A DNA stretch of 64,000 nucleotides from Sphingobacterium arenae (GTDB lineage: Bacteria > Bacteroidota > Bacteroidia > Sphingobacteriales > Sphingobacteriaceae). The notes under the pieces are model-generated. The model had not been told where the DNA came from. It worked only from the letters and a program-made list of their open reading frames with translations, and made no database searches. The stretch covers positions 1 to 64,000 of the forward strand of contig NZ_JACNYK010000008.1 in assembly GCF_014692505.1 (NCBI RefSeq), read 5' to 3'. Below, in pieces: positions 49,198 through 58,316 of the stretch. Position 1 is the first letter of the stretch. Each line of letters opens with the position of its first letter. The position numbers and the translations under genes were made by a program.

Positions 49198-50316
49198 TCA
49201 TTTTCCTAATGTCATACCATATATTGTCTTCCAATAGTAGCTTCCTGTAAACAACTTGCCGTCATCAGTAACATATATTGGTTGAATCAATGCCCTATCA
49301 TTAGACAAATCGTTAGTGCCGCTGTAATAAGGATTATCTGGGTTAGAAACGTCAAATATCGCAACCCCCTTTTCGGCAAAATTTAGATAAACATTATTTT
49401 CGAACTTTTTCAGGTAACTAGGTTGCCTATCTCCTGTCGTTTTATGGTACCAGTCACTAGCTGGAATGAGTACTATTTTATTTGCTATATTGTCAAGATC
49501 AGACAAATCCGCGACTAACAACCCCCTTCTATCCGACTTTAGACTAACCTTTTCAGTCTGTGTGGCGTAAGTCGCATAGAGATGCGGATAATCGACAATC
49601 ACGTCCATCGTTTGATAAAAGGGCATCTGGTTAACTAAAAAGGAATCATTCAAGGAGATCTCCGTTACGGCAGTTGCTTTACCGCTGTGATCTAGTTCCC
49701 ATATCCCGATTCCTTCGGCGAAATGAGCAAATGCGACATATAGTTTATTGTCATTTTCAAAGAAATCGAATCCTTGATACTCTCTATGTTTATGGTGTTT
49801 GTAAGAAAATATTTCCTTGGGGTTGCTAGGATTTATTGCATCGAAAATTATAAACCCCCCAATCCCGGAAACAAGTAAATATCTGTCCAAATACTGTTGA
49901 ACCTCTACCAACTTCATATCCGAATCAATTTTCCGCACAGATTCAAGGTTGTCCTTCTGCAAAACGACTAAGCTTCCAATCTCTGAAGAATTATTAGTAA
50001 AACTTCTTGTCGTCATGTATAGATACCGACCGTGAACACAGCCTCCTCTAGCGATGACTCTAGCTGAGGTGAACGCATTATTTTCGGCCAAGAGAATTAA
50101 ATTCTTAGGATCAGAAGCGAGATACTTTCTTACACCATAATATCCCATAGAGTATAGTGTATCTTGTTCAGAAAAAAGATACCAATTGCCTTTGGCGAAA
50201 GATCGAAATATATCCGTTTTATAGTGAGGATTTAAGCGAGTATAGATCATGGCTACACCAAAAACGCACAGCACACATATTAACCAGAATGATATTTTCT
50301 TCCTTGCGCTTATCAT
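49198..50316 (-). CDS. Membrane-anchored beta-propeller (LVIVD-like repeats)
   Basis: A 372-residue protein with an N-terminal anchor helix (KISFWLICVLCVFGVAMIYT, about 7-26) and then a repetitive periplasmic part. Blades end in the LVIVD-type pattern: YLLVSGIGGFIIFDAINPSNPKEI, GIGIWELDHSG, RRGLLVADLSDLDNIAN, VYLNFAEKGVAIFDVSNPDNPY. Such propellers bind proteins or glycans. No catalytic motif is seen. Its place between a pyruvyltransferase and a GT14 enzyme, with short gaps, suggests a scaffold or polymer-binding role in export. The family link is moderately sure, the role unknown. Confidence 0.7.
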   Translation of the reverse strand: MISARKKISFWLICVLCVFGVAMIYTRLNPHYKTDIFRSFAKGNWYLFSEQDTLYSMGYYGVRKYLASDPKNLILLAENNAFTSARVIARGGCVHGRYLYMTTRSFTNNSSEIGSLVVLQKDNLESVRKIDSDMKLVEVQQYLDRYLLVSGIGGFIIFDAINPSNPKEIFSYKHHKHREYQGFDFFENDNKLYVAFAHFAEGIGIWELDHSGKATAVTEISLNDSFLVNQMPFYQTMDVIVDYPHLYATYATQTEKVSLKSDRRGLLVADLSDLDNIANKIVLIPASDWYHKTTGDRQPSYLKKFENNVYLNFAEKGVAIFDVSNPDNPYYSGTNDLSNDRALIQPIYVTDDGKLFTGSYYWKTIYGMTLGK

Positions 50317-50317
50317 A

Positions 50318-51172
50318 TCATGAAGTAGTTAGAAATCTGTATACTCTATCAATAATTTCTCTATCAATATTAGCATCGAATTTACGGGCGAAAAGGCAAT
50401 GACTTTCGATTAATTTTTGATAATCTTCATCTCTAAAAACCTTTGGATACTCAACATCATTCCAATCAATATACCGCAGACTATCATTTTCTATTTGTAG
50501 GTTTTCTAGTTGCATGACAATTGTTTGATAAAAAAATTCATCAGCACAATTGGTCCATTTAAATCGACTACTATATTCTGGATGATCATCCAAAAATTTC
50601 ATTATTTTCTCAACACATCCATGTGTTATGTTCAGCCAATTGGGTCCTTTATAAAAATCATATTTCGTAGATCGAGGTGATACTTTTGAAAAAACCGCAA
50701 ATAAGAAATATTGGAGACCAAACAAATATTTATCCCATAAGCTACCACCTCTATGAAACCAATTTGGCCAATACTTTGTCACGCGATCTAAGCCACCTTT
50801 CTGTCTAGTGCCCTTCTTTACTTTTTCCTCGATAGAAATATACTCTTTGTCGTTATCATAAAAGAAACGAATAATCTCTTCATTAGATTTAATAGGAAGA
50901 TCTTGCCCGGATATGAGCAAATATCTATCATACCGCTTCTCAAATGCTTTTTCTAACAGAAACTGTACGGCTAAAATCTGCGAATAGCCTCCCCAGTATA
51001 CTTTTAATTCTTTATACGCATAAACATTTTGAGCAATGATGTCTTCTGGACGCACACTACTTTTCTTATCAATATGAACAAAAACATGAAAGTCTCTAGA
51101 TAAATACCGGATTAACCGAACGGTTTGTTCATCTTTTCGGTGAATCAACATTATTATAGCAATTTTTATCAT
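50318..51172 (-). CDS. GT14 (core-2/I-branching-type) glycosyltransferase
   Basis: A 284-residue GT-A-like enzyme of the branching beta-1,6-GlcNAc/xylosyl transferase family (PF02485). IAIIMLIHRKDEQTVRLIRYL, FHVFVHIDKKSS, VYWGGYSQILAVQFLLEKAF (the W-G-x-x-S-x-x-x-A motif), YLLISGQDLPIKSNEEIIRFF, and late WTNCADEFFYQTIVM (the D-E-x-F-F-Q-T motif). These match GT14 fully. It would add a side residue to the repeat. One base separates it from the propeller gene and two from the GT2 gene. Confidence 0.9.
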   Translation of the reverse strand: MIKIAIIMLIHRKDEQTVRLIRYLSRDFHVFVHIDKKSSVRPEDIIAQNVYAYKELKVYWGGYSQILAVQFLLEKAFEKRYDRYLLISGQDLPIKSNEEIIRFFYDNDKEYISIEEKVKKGTRQKGGLDRVTKYWPNWFHRGGSLWDKYLFGLQYFLFAVFSKVSPRSTKYDFYKGPNWLNITHGCVEKIMKFLDDHPEYSSRFKWTNCADEFFYQTIVMQLENLQIENDSLRYIDWNDVEYPKVFRDEDYQKLIESHCLFARKFDANIDREIIDRVYRFLTTS

Positions 51173-51174
51173 AT

Positions 51175-51987
51175 TTACTCCGCCGATAAAACTTTCTTAA
51201 TTAAACCTTTTGAAATTTCCCAATATCTTGATATCCAAAAATTAGTGATCTCAAAAGCCAATTCTCTTCTATACTTCGTCGGTATAGATGAGTTGATTTC
51301 ATTTTTGTATCGTTTTCTGTACGATCTACTAAGCATTGGATTTTTTGAAATAGCTGAACTCGGTCTCCACATATAATGGTAAACATGATCAGGAATTAGT
51401 GTAATTTGTTTCGCATTATATCCTAAACGGAGGTTCATTATAAAATCTTCTCCATGCGTGATTTTTGAGGAAATATTAAACGAGTTTAGGTCAAATAGTG
51501 ATATTCTAGTCAATCGACCAAATGGCCCCCACGTAACATATTTTCTGAGTAATTTTTTTGAATATTGGACACCATTCAACTTTGCATAAGTATATTCTCT
51601 TTTAAACTTAAACGGACCTGTATATTTCAAACTACCACACACCATATCAGTATCCTCATCAACATGATTAAACAACAGTTCTATCGATCGCTCAAACAGC
51701 TCGTCGTCCGAGTCTACGAAGGAAACCCATTCGCCAGTACAATTCTCCAAACCGACTTTTCGAGCAATCGTCACCCCTTCATTTTCTTTATGAATAACCT
51801 TTATCCTAGAATCTTTCTTTGACCACGTACTACAAATATTACCAGAAGAGTCAGAAGATCCATCATTAACCAATATAATTTCTATCGCCTTAAATGATTG
51901 ACTAACAAGGCTTTTCAAACATCTATCAAGAAATTCTTCTGAATTATAAATTGGAACAACAATACTTATCAACGGTGTGCTTTTCAT
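51175..51987 (-). CDS. Glycosyltransferase family 2
   Basis: A 270-residue inverting GT-A enzyme: PLISIVVPIYNSEEFLDRCLKSLVSQSF, EIILVNDGSSDSSG, VSFVDSDDELFERSIELL (the D-x-D equivalent), and ISSKITHGEDFIMNLRLGY, where the E-D pair is the likely catalytic base region. Length is at the short end for GT2. It overlaps the polymerase gene by four bases. Donor unknown. Confidence 0.92.
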   Translation of the reverse strand: MKSTPLISIVVPIYNSEEFLDRCLKSLVSQSFKAIEIILVNDGSSDSSGNICSTWSKKDSRIKVIHKENEGVTIARKVGLENCTGEWVSFVDSDDELFERSIELLFNHVDEDTDMVCGSLKYTGPFKFKREYTYAKLNGVQYSKKLLRKYVTWGPFGRLTRISLFDLNSFNISSKITHGEDFIMNLRLGYNAKQITLIPDHVYHYMWRPSSAISKNPMLSRSYRKRYKNEINSSIPTKYRRELAFEITNFWISRYWEISKGLIKKVLSAE

Positions 51988-53219
51988 ATATTCATTTTTT
52001 TAATTAATGTTCTATATCGCTTTTCCACCGCCAAATCAAAGAATCTCGCATAAAACAAAAAAAGTAATATAATTATATAGTAAGTTAGCAAGTACACTTC
52101 TGTTAAACAGGCAAAATTATAGGCTATAAACATTATCGTGAAAAAAACATAATAAGGTTTATGTTGATACTTCTTAATGAAAAATGTTCTTAACGATCTC
52201 CATATAACTGTAAAAAAAGCTAAGAAACCAATTAAGCCGCATTGTAATAATATTTGTAATATAGTATTGTGCGCATGTCTATTCCCTTGAACTAGCCATC
52301 CTATGGAAGATAGGCCGTAGCCAAAAAAAGGTTGATTGGAAAATAGCATAATCGCCTCATCCCAAATTACTAGTCTTCCCGTTAAAGTGATATCTTTATT
52401 GAGAATATCCACAATGAAAAATTCAAATAAGTATTGTAATCTCAATAAGACAATACTTAGAAACACAATAAAAATGATTAGTAAAGCTGCTTTCATTTGA
52501 AACAACTTTGGAACTCTTCGATAAAGAAACATACTCAACATAAATAATAGAGCAGCGGTATATAGTGTTCCGACGTTTAACATTATAATGTTACCGCAGA
52601 TCACTAAGACTCCAAAAACATTGATCACTTTTCTATAATAACCGATTCGTCTGGCTAGATAAAACAGGATAAACCAAATAAACAACAAGGGACTTATTTG
52701 GTTATCTAATCCCAAAAAATTAATCCTTGAGGAATTCCAAATTGAATCAGTTTGGAACAATCCATCCGGATATACTATTAGATAAAACAGATTAAGAAAC
52801 AACATGAATCCTAGGCAAATGAAGTAGACAAACAGAAAACCAGCAGGACTTTTTCTGACATAATAGCCAAACATGCAACAATAAAATATTATTGCACCCA
52901 TTTCGTTTACGACCGAAGAAATATCGTTTGAATTTATGAAAACTGCTATTGCCCAAACACCTAGAAATACTAAGACACTTTTATCAAAAGAACTCAAAGA
53001 ACCCTGATTAACATACAAGAAAAGGATAACTACGAGACTGATCATTTTATAATAAAAAAGCAATTGATAAAAAGGAGATTGATAGTCAGTCGTCACTTGC
53101 GTCAATGGTGTAAGTAAGGCGATAAACGGAAATAGCAATAAGAATATGCCTAGCATATCACTTTTATTTGGTCGTCTAGCTAATAATTTTCTTATCGCTG
53201 CTGATCTTGTCATAGTCAA
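51984..53219 (-). CDS. O-antigen/exopolysaccharide polymerase (Wzy-like, set 2)
   Basis: A 411-residue membrane protein with about eleven helices and a long C-terminal-third loop. The loop carries NQPFFGYGLSSIGWLVQGNRHAHNTILQILLQCGLIGFLAFF, the G-x-G and H-A-H-N-x-x-L-Q hallmark of the Wzy_C/O-antigen ligase family. It would polymerise repeats at the periplasmic face. It is clearly different from the polymerase at 9.4-10.7 kb. It overlaps the GT2 gene by four bases and lies six bases after the pyruvyltransferase copy 3. Confidence 0.9.
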   Translation of the reverse strand: MTMTRSAAIRKLLARRPNKSDMLGIFLLLFPFIALLTPLTQVTTDYQSPFYQLLFYYKMISLVVILFLYVNQGSLSSFDKSVLVFLGVWAIAVFINSNDISSVVNEMGAIIFYCCMFGYYVRKSPAGFLFVYFICLGFMLFLNLFYLIVYPDGLFQTDSIWNSSRINFLGLDNQISPLLFIWFILFYLARRIGYYRKVINVFGVLVICGNIIMLNVGTLYTAALLFMLSMFLYRRVPKLFQMKAALLIIFIVFLSIVLLRLQYLFEFFIVDILNKDITLTGRLVIWDEAIMLFSNQPFFGYGLSSIGWLVQGNRHAHNTILQILLQCGLIGFLAFFTVIWRSLRTFFIKKYQHKPYYVFFTIMFIAYNFACLTEVYLLTYYIIILLFLFYARFFDLAVEKRYRTLIKKMNI

Positions 53220-53225
53220 CTTATT

Positions 53226-54350
53226 TTATGCAATAAATTTCCTAATGAATTTCATTGAGCGTTCTCTCAACTCATCAATTTTGCTGCTGACCTCTGCGTA
53301 ATTGGGTTCATCTGATAAATTTAGATTCACAACGTCTACCAAATTAACAAACCTATCCATCAACCCCAATTGTGTCAAAAGGAAAGAAGCTCTGTCGTCT
53401 TTGCTATCAAAGTTTATCTTCTTCAAATACCAAAAGTTTTTTCTGAACATAACCGAGAATATCGTACCGTGAAATGATGATGTGAACACCAATTCAGCAT
53501 CCTTTATACAAGAAAGATAAGAGCTTGGACCGCCCTTTGGAGCTAATTTAATTCCATATTTCGCTAAATTTCTTCTTGACCACTCCTTTGCATCAATTAT
53601 ATAAATAGGTAAGCGTAATTTTTTGGACACCTCCAATATATATTCTATTGACTTTTTTGTGTAAGTTATAGTGTACCAAAATATGTATTTTTCCTTAATT
53701 CCGGTTTCTGAACATAACGGCAGATAGTCCTCTGTATTCAACAGAAGTGTGGGATCTGCCGTAATTTCGACCGGGATAGTAGTCAATTCTTCTAGCCATT
53801 TTTTAGCATTGTATTCACGAACAGAAAGTGCTGAGAAATTGTTAATGAATCTAGCATACTCATCTACATCACTAATCGTATTAATATTTGTTGCACCGAA
53901 GCTTACAGCATATGCTACTTTCTTACTAGACTTTACAAATGGGAGAAAATAAGCTTTGTCGGCATCTTGAGCCTTTGTATTCCAAATCTGATCACTACCG
54001 CATACAACCACGTCATACCGATTATCACACTCGAATAAACCCTCACTGGTTTTAATTCGGTTTGATGAAAGAACTAAATACTTATTTGAAAACTCTTCAT
54101 AATCGTTGTATCTTTTCTTCAGCTTTTGATAATACAATAAGTTTAGAGCTATTCTAGCCACTTGTTTGATGGTACGAGGGAAATACAGTATGGAGTACAT
54201 CCTTTGCTGATTATGATTTGAAAAATCTATAATTTCATTAGGCAAATTGAATTTATCTTTCAATACTTTTTGAAAGGCATACGCTTGCAACATAGATCCA
54301 TTATTATGCGAAGCGTGAAAAGTCATGATTCCTACCATTTTATTATTCAT
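53226..54350 (-). CDS. Polysaccharide pyruvyl transferase family protein (copy 3)
   Basis: A 374-residue PF04230 protein: VGIMTFHASHNNGSMLQAYAFQKVL at the start, VVVCGSDQIWNTKAQDADKAYFLPF (about 108-132), KVAYAVSFGATNINTI, LSVREYNAKKWLEEL, ITADPTLLLNTEDYLPL and LVFTSSFHGTIFSVMF, all in canonical order. Same layout as copy 2 in this operon. Two such enzymes in one operon suggest two decorated sugars, or that one uses another donor. It overlaps the flippase gene by four bases. Confidence 0.9.
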   Translation of the reverse strand: MNNKMVGIMTFHASHNNGSMLQAYAFQKVLKDKFNLPNEIIDFSNHNQQRMYSILYFPRTIKQVARIALNLLYYQKLKKRYNDYEEFSNKYLVLSSNRIKTSEGLFECDNRYDVVVCGSDQIWNTKAQDADKAYFLPFVKSSKKVAYAVSFGATNINTISDVDEYARFINNFSALSVREYNAKKWLEELTTIPVEITADPTLLLNTEDYLPLCSETGIKEKYIFWYTITYTKKSIEYILEVSKKLRLPIYIIDAKEWSRRNLAKYGIKLAPKGGPSSYLSCIKDAELVFTSSFHGTIFSVMFRKNFWYLKKINFDSKDDRASFLLTQLGLMDRFVNLVDVVNLNLSDEPNYAEVSSKIDELRERSMKFIRKFIA

Positions 54351-55876
54351 TTTTTCAGTATCTTATGTATCATATTAGTAACCAATTGCTTTTCGTCGTC
54401 ACAAAACCCTGTATAATAAACACTTATAAAAAAAGCGATAATTGAAACAGGAAATGTAATTAATAACCTAAGTTCAAAGTCGAATAAAGTTGTGATTATC
54501 AAACAAACTGATAAAATAACAATTGCCGGAATGATCTCTTTCGAAAAAACGCGATCTACATATAATCTTATGGACAAATTCGCTTGAACTTTTAAAAAAT
54601 AAATTCTAAAAGCACAAGCAATTGACTCAATAAATACTGCACAAACCAAAACAGAATGAGGGGGCAATCCCTGCTTCAATAAAATATACGAAACCGGGAC
54701 ATTCATGAGCACAACTCCGCCAATAACCAGTTGATAAGCCCGGATTCTTCCAGTGGCTTGAATAGCAGATTGTAAACCTATAGTAGTTTGATTGATCAGC
54801 GTTGTAATTAGATATAAAGAACAGAAAGCAACAGTGTATTCTGGCACATCTTTAAGCCATAACCTAAGAATGGAAGGCATTTCAAAAATAGCTGGAATGG
54901 CAATGAATGACACTAAGAAAAAACCTAATTTACTAGCCATCATTGAAAGCTTTAGCATTCGTTTTCGGTCACTCACACCCTCACTTTTCATAATTTGGGG
55001 ATTGATAGCCTTAAGAAGCGTCGCTGAAAAAAAAACAAGTTGTCCAGCAACTTGATTTGCAATACCATAAGCTGCGCTCACTATCGTTCCAAAAAAAACA
55101 TTTAAAACAATTGCGATACCCTGATTTCTACCAACAACGCAAGCAGATCCAAAGAGATTCCACCCTGCGAAACCACCGAGGTTTTTCATTAACAATTTAT
55201 CATATTTGTAGTTTAATATCGTACACTCTTCATACTTTTTAAGTGTGTACAGAGCGTATAACAGAAATGAGATAAAAGTAACACCTGCCATAAACAGTCC
55301 ATAGTGAGCTAATCTTTCGCTTGCAATAAAATAGTTAAGAGAAAGGGCAATTATCAATTTCATTATCGCTTCGAGAATATTAACTATAGCGATCCACAAC
55401 ATATTCTCATGCGCATTTAATAAGGCAGTAAATGGTACGGAAACTATCGTAAAAAATACAGAAACTGCCATATAAAGATAAACTGTCTTTGCCATTGGTA
55501 CGCGTTCCGACGGTATATTTAAAAACCCGTCAAATAGAAACTGAGACAATATAAGAAGGAAAAAGACCACGAATACTCCGAGTACAAGGTGTAAAATCCA
55601 ACTGTTGATAAAAACCTTTTTACGAACAGAAAAATTTTCTCTCCCATGATAAAAAGACAAAAATCGCTGAGTCGCTGATGCCATTGCAGCATTCAAAAAC
55701 GACAACATGGTTATAACCCCTGCGATCAAATTAAAAATACCATAATCCGAGACTCCTAAAGAACTCAAAACTATCCGTGTAGAGTATAACGACACACAGA
55801 TCGTTAGAAGCATTTTTAAGTATAGAATAACAGTATTTATTGCTACTCTCTCTGACGCAGCAGTACGATCTCCCAT
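54347..55876 (-). CDS. wzx: Lipid-linked repeat flippase (Wzx/MOP family, set 2)
   Basis: A 509-residue membrane protein with about fourteen helices. SERVAINTVILYLKMLLTICVSLYSTRIVLSSLGVSDYGIFNLIAGVITMLSFLN is the family N-terminus, ATQRFLSFYHGR the loop after helix 2, and MVFFGTIVSAAYGIANQVAGQL-like sequence (NVFFGTIVSAAYGIANQV) lies in the middle. It would flip undecaprenyl-linked repeats for the right-hand glycan. It follows wzc by 11 bases and precedes pyruvyltransferase copy 3. Confidence 0.92.
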   Translation of the reverse strand: MGDRTAASERVAINTVILYLKMLLTICVSLYSTRIVLSSLGVSDYGIFNLIAGVITMLSFLNAAMASATQRFLSFYHGRENFSVRKKVFINSWILHLVLGVFVVFFLLILSQFLFDGFLNIPSERVPMAKTVYLYMAVSVFFTIVSVPFTALLNAHENMLWIAIVNILEAIMKLIIALSLNYFIASERLAHYGLFMAGVTFISFLLYALYTLKKYEECTILNYKYDKLLMKNLGGFAGWNLFGSACVVGRNQGIAIVLNVFFGTIVSAAYGIANQVAGQLVFFSATLLKAINPQIMKSEGVSDRKRMLKLSMMASKLGFFLVSFIAIPAIFEMPSILRLWLKDVPEYTVAFCSLYLITTLINQTTIGLQSAIQATGRIRAYQLVIGGVVLMNVPVSYILLKQGLPPHSVLVCAVFIESIACAFRIYFLKVQANLSIRLYVDRVFSKEIIPAIVILSVCLIITTLFDFELRLLITFPVSIIAFFISVYYTGFCDDEKQLVTNMIHKILKK

Positions 55877-55887
55877 TAATTTTCAAA

Positions 55888-58275
55888 TTATGATTTATTT
55901 CGAGAAGAACTCAATTGCCACCACTTACGTTTAGTTTTTGAATCATCATAACCTCCATAGCCGTAGCCATAGCCGTAGCCATAACCATAATTGCTATAGT
56001 AGCCTCCTTTTGCCTTGATATCATTGATGATTAACTGAATAGGTTTGATCTTATTGCTCGCCACTAAATCATTTGGTATACGCAACTGCTCCTTATAGGT
56101 ATATCCCTGACGCACCAAGTATAAACAGCAGTCAGCATAACGCGACAAAAGCTGCGCATCGGTCACCATACCTACCGGCGGTGCATCCATCAAGATATAG
56201 TCATAACGAGCCGACAAAGCCTCCATCAGCTCTGCAGCCCGCGGGTGGATAAGTAATTCCGCTGGATTCGGCGGAATCGCACCTGCTTGAATCAAATCGA
56301 CAAGCTCATGCACGCCCGAAGGCATGATGATTTCGTCTGGTTGTAACTCATTCTTGACAATATAATGAGAGAACCCTTTCCCGGCAGGAAGTCCTAGTTT
56401 AGCCGTTACAGACGGCTTCCGCAAATCCAATTCCATCAACAAAACCTTCTTATCCAGCAATGCCAAAGATACCGCGAGGTTTAACGCAACATACGACTTT
56501 CCTTCACCAGACATCGAGGAAGTAAACAGAATACGCTTGCCTCCGCTTATGACAAACTCCAGGTTCGTCCGCATCGCACGAAATTGTTCTGCTATCGGTG
56601 ACCGAGACGTCTTACTAACGACCACCTGCTCTTGCTCCTCGGAATGCGCAATCATACCCAGTATCGGCAGACTATTTCGACTCTCGATATCGTCTACAGA
56701 TTGAATACGAACATTTAATAAATCGCGTAGATAAAAAACGGCTAAGGGAAAACTCAAACCCAGCACTAAGCCTAGCGCATAGATTAACTTGCGCTTAGGT
56801 GAAAATGGAATGGTTTCTGCCTTCGGTGAGTCAATAACTTTGGAATTCGAGACATTCGCAGTACGCCCAATCGCAGTTTCTTCCCATTTTTCTTGCAAGA
56901 AAATATATTGTGCTTGTTTGATCTGTTGCAAACGTGCCAAGTCAATGTAACCGCGCTCTATGGTTGGCACTTGAGTAATCTGTGAGGAAACGGAGTTTGC
57001 CAATTCTTGCTGGCTCTGCTTCGCCAATACTAATTGACGCCTAGTAGATGCCACATTGGCGATCATGTCTTGCCGCACGCGGGCGATCTGAGAAGTAATA
57101 TTCTGCACCAGTGGATTGTCTTCCGTATTGGCTAGCAACAGACGTTCCCGCTGTAACACCAATTCATTATAACGTTGGATAAGCGCATTAAAACCGACAT
57201 CCTGTGGAATCACGGCTGACGGCACCACGCGAGGATGCTGCGTATCTTTTAAATAACTCGCCACGGCATCTACCGCGGCTAACTGCGTTTCAACTTCAGC
57301 TAACTTTTGGGTGAAATCCGCCGAACTCTCAATAAGGACCCTCCCTTGTTGCGATATATCTGCTAATTGATTTCGTTTCTTGTATCCCGAAATCCGATCC
57401 TCTACTCCTGCCAACTCATCCGTAATTGTCTTGAGTCGGGCATTGATAAATGCCAATGTTGAATCGGCTATCACATTTTTGTCATGTAGATTTAATTCGA
57501 CGTACTTCTCAATAAAGGTATTTAATAACTGTTCGCCGCGCTTTGGCAATTTACTTTCCAACGTTAAATCAATAGTAGAAACTAATTTATTGGTAACATC
57601 CGCAGAGAAAGCGTTCCGTAAGCCCGTGACGGCTTTACGTACAGGAACAAGAGTGAAGCCGTAGTTATTCTCTTGAGAAAAAGTGGAATCGACCAACGTA
57701 ATTTTAAGCATGCCAACATCAGGAACAAAAAACGCCATATCTTGCTGGGTCTGAAAGGATGTATCCCGGTTACTCAATTCTAGTGTACCACCTTTTATGG
57801 GTATTATATTCAAGGATGTGCTTTTACCAATAGAATCGACATCCGATAATAAGTCTATCTGATAAGGGGTGGTTAAAACAGGGACATTATGCACAGCACC
57901 TACTTTATGAAAAGACAAATACGCTTTTTCAGCCAAAACCATTTCCCGCATCAAATCGGCTGTTTTAATGATTTCCACTTCATTGTCCACCGACGATTTA
58001 GCGCCCATTAAACCCGACAAATCGGCCAATGCTGACTCCCCTCCCAACATACCGCCTTTTTTATCGTCTGACACCAACAATTTAGCGTAAATTTTATAGG
58101 TAGGTGTGGTATAGCGCAAATAGATAAAAGCCAATAAAAGCCCAAAAAAACCACACAATACAAACCAATACCAGTTAGATAATAACCGACCAATAAAACG
58201 TAGGATCTCCTTATTATCGGATTTCTTTTCCTCGAAATCAAACTCGTCTTCCCAATCTATATTTCTTTTACTCAT
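55888..58275 (-). CDS. wzc: Wzc-type tyrosine autokinase and co-polymerase
   Basis: A 795-residue inner-membrane protein: a Wzz domain with helices at about 33-52 and 500-518, long periplasmic coiled coils (about 265-420), then the BY-kinase. Kinase motifs: Walker A in SSMSGEGKSYVALNL (GEGKS at 590-594), Walker A' LLMELDLRKP near 612, and Walker B YILMDAPPVG near 693. The C-terminus has nine Tyr within 759-776 in a Gly-Tyr run, the autophosphorylated cluster whose cycling sets polymer length. CpsB at 59177 should dephosphorylate it. The run is encoded by a 12-base DNA repeat. Confidence 0.95.
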   Translation of the reverse strand: MSKRNIDWEDEFDFEEKKSDNKEILRFIGRLLSNWYWFVLCGFFGLLLAFIYLRYTTPTYKIYAKLLVSDDKKGGMLGGESALADLSGLMGAKSSVDNEVEIIKTADLMREMVLAEKAYLSFHKVGAVHNVPVLTTPYQIDLLSDVDSIGKSTSLNIIPIKGGTLELSNRDTSFQTQQDMAFFVPDVGMLKITLVDSTFSQENNYGFTLVPVRKAVTGLRNAFSADVTNKLVSTIDLTLESKLPKRGEQLLNTFIEKYVELNLHDKNVIADSTLAFINARLKTITDELAGVEDRISGYKKRNQLADISQQGRVLIESSADFTQKLAEVETQLAAVDAVASYLKDTQHPRVVPSAVIPQDVGFNALIQRYNELVLQRERLLLANTEDNPLVQNITSQIARVRQDMIANVASTRRQLVLAKQSQQELANSVSSQITQVPTIERGYIDLARLQQIKQAQYIFLQEKWEETAIGRTANVSNSKVIDSPKAETIPFSPKRKLIYALGLVLGLSFPLAVFYLRDLLNVRIQSVDDIESRNSLPILGMIAHSEEQEQVVVSKTSRSPIAEQFRAMRTNLEFVISGGKRILFTSSMSGEGKSYVALNLAVSLALLDKKVLLMELDLRKPSVTAKLGLPAGKGFSHYIVKNELQPDEIIMPSGVHELVDLIQAGAIPPNPAELLIHPRAAELMEALSARYDYILMDAPPVGMVTDAQLLSRYADCCLYLVRQGYTYKEQLRIPNDLVASNKIKPIQLIINDIKAKGGYYSNYGYGYGYGYGYGGYDDSKTKRKWWQLSSSRNKS
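55956..55990. repeat. 12-base tandem repeat coding the Wzc Tyr-Gly tail
   Basis: CATAGCCGTAGC occurs twice in a row (55956-55979) and is followed by degenerate copies (CATAACCATAA...). On the coding strand it alternates TAT/TAC and GGC codons. It stays in frame on gain or loss of a unit, so slippage would change the number of phospho-Tyr sites without breaking the protein. Confidence 0.8.
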
Positions 58276-58316
58276 TTTTTTGAAAAAATCACTATGTACT
58301 TTAGATAAATGCTGAT

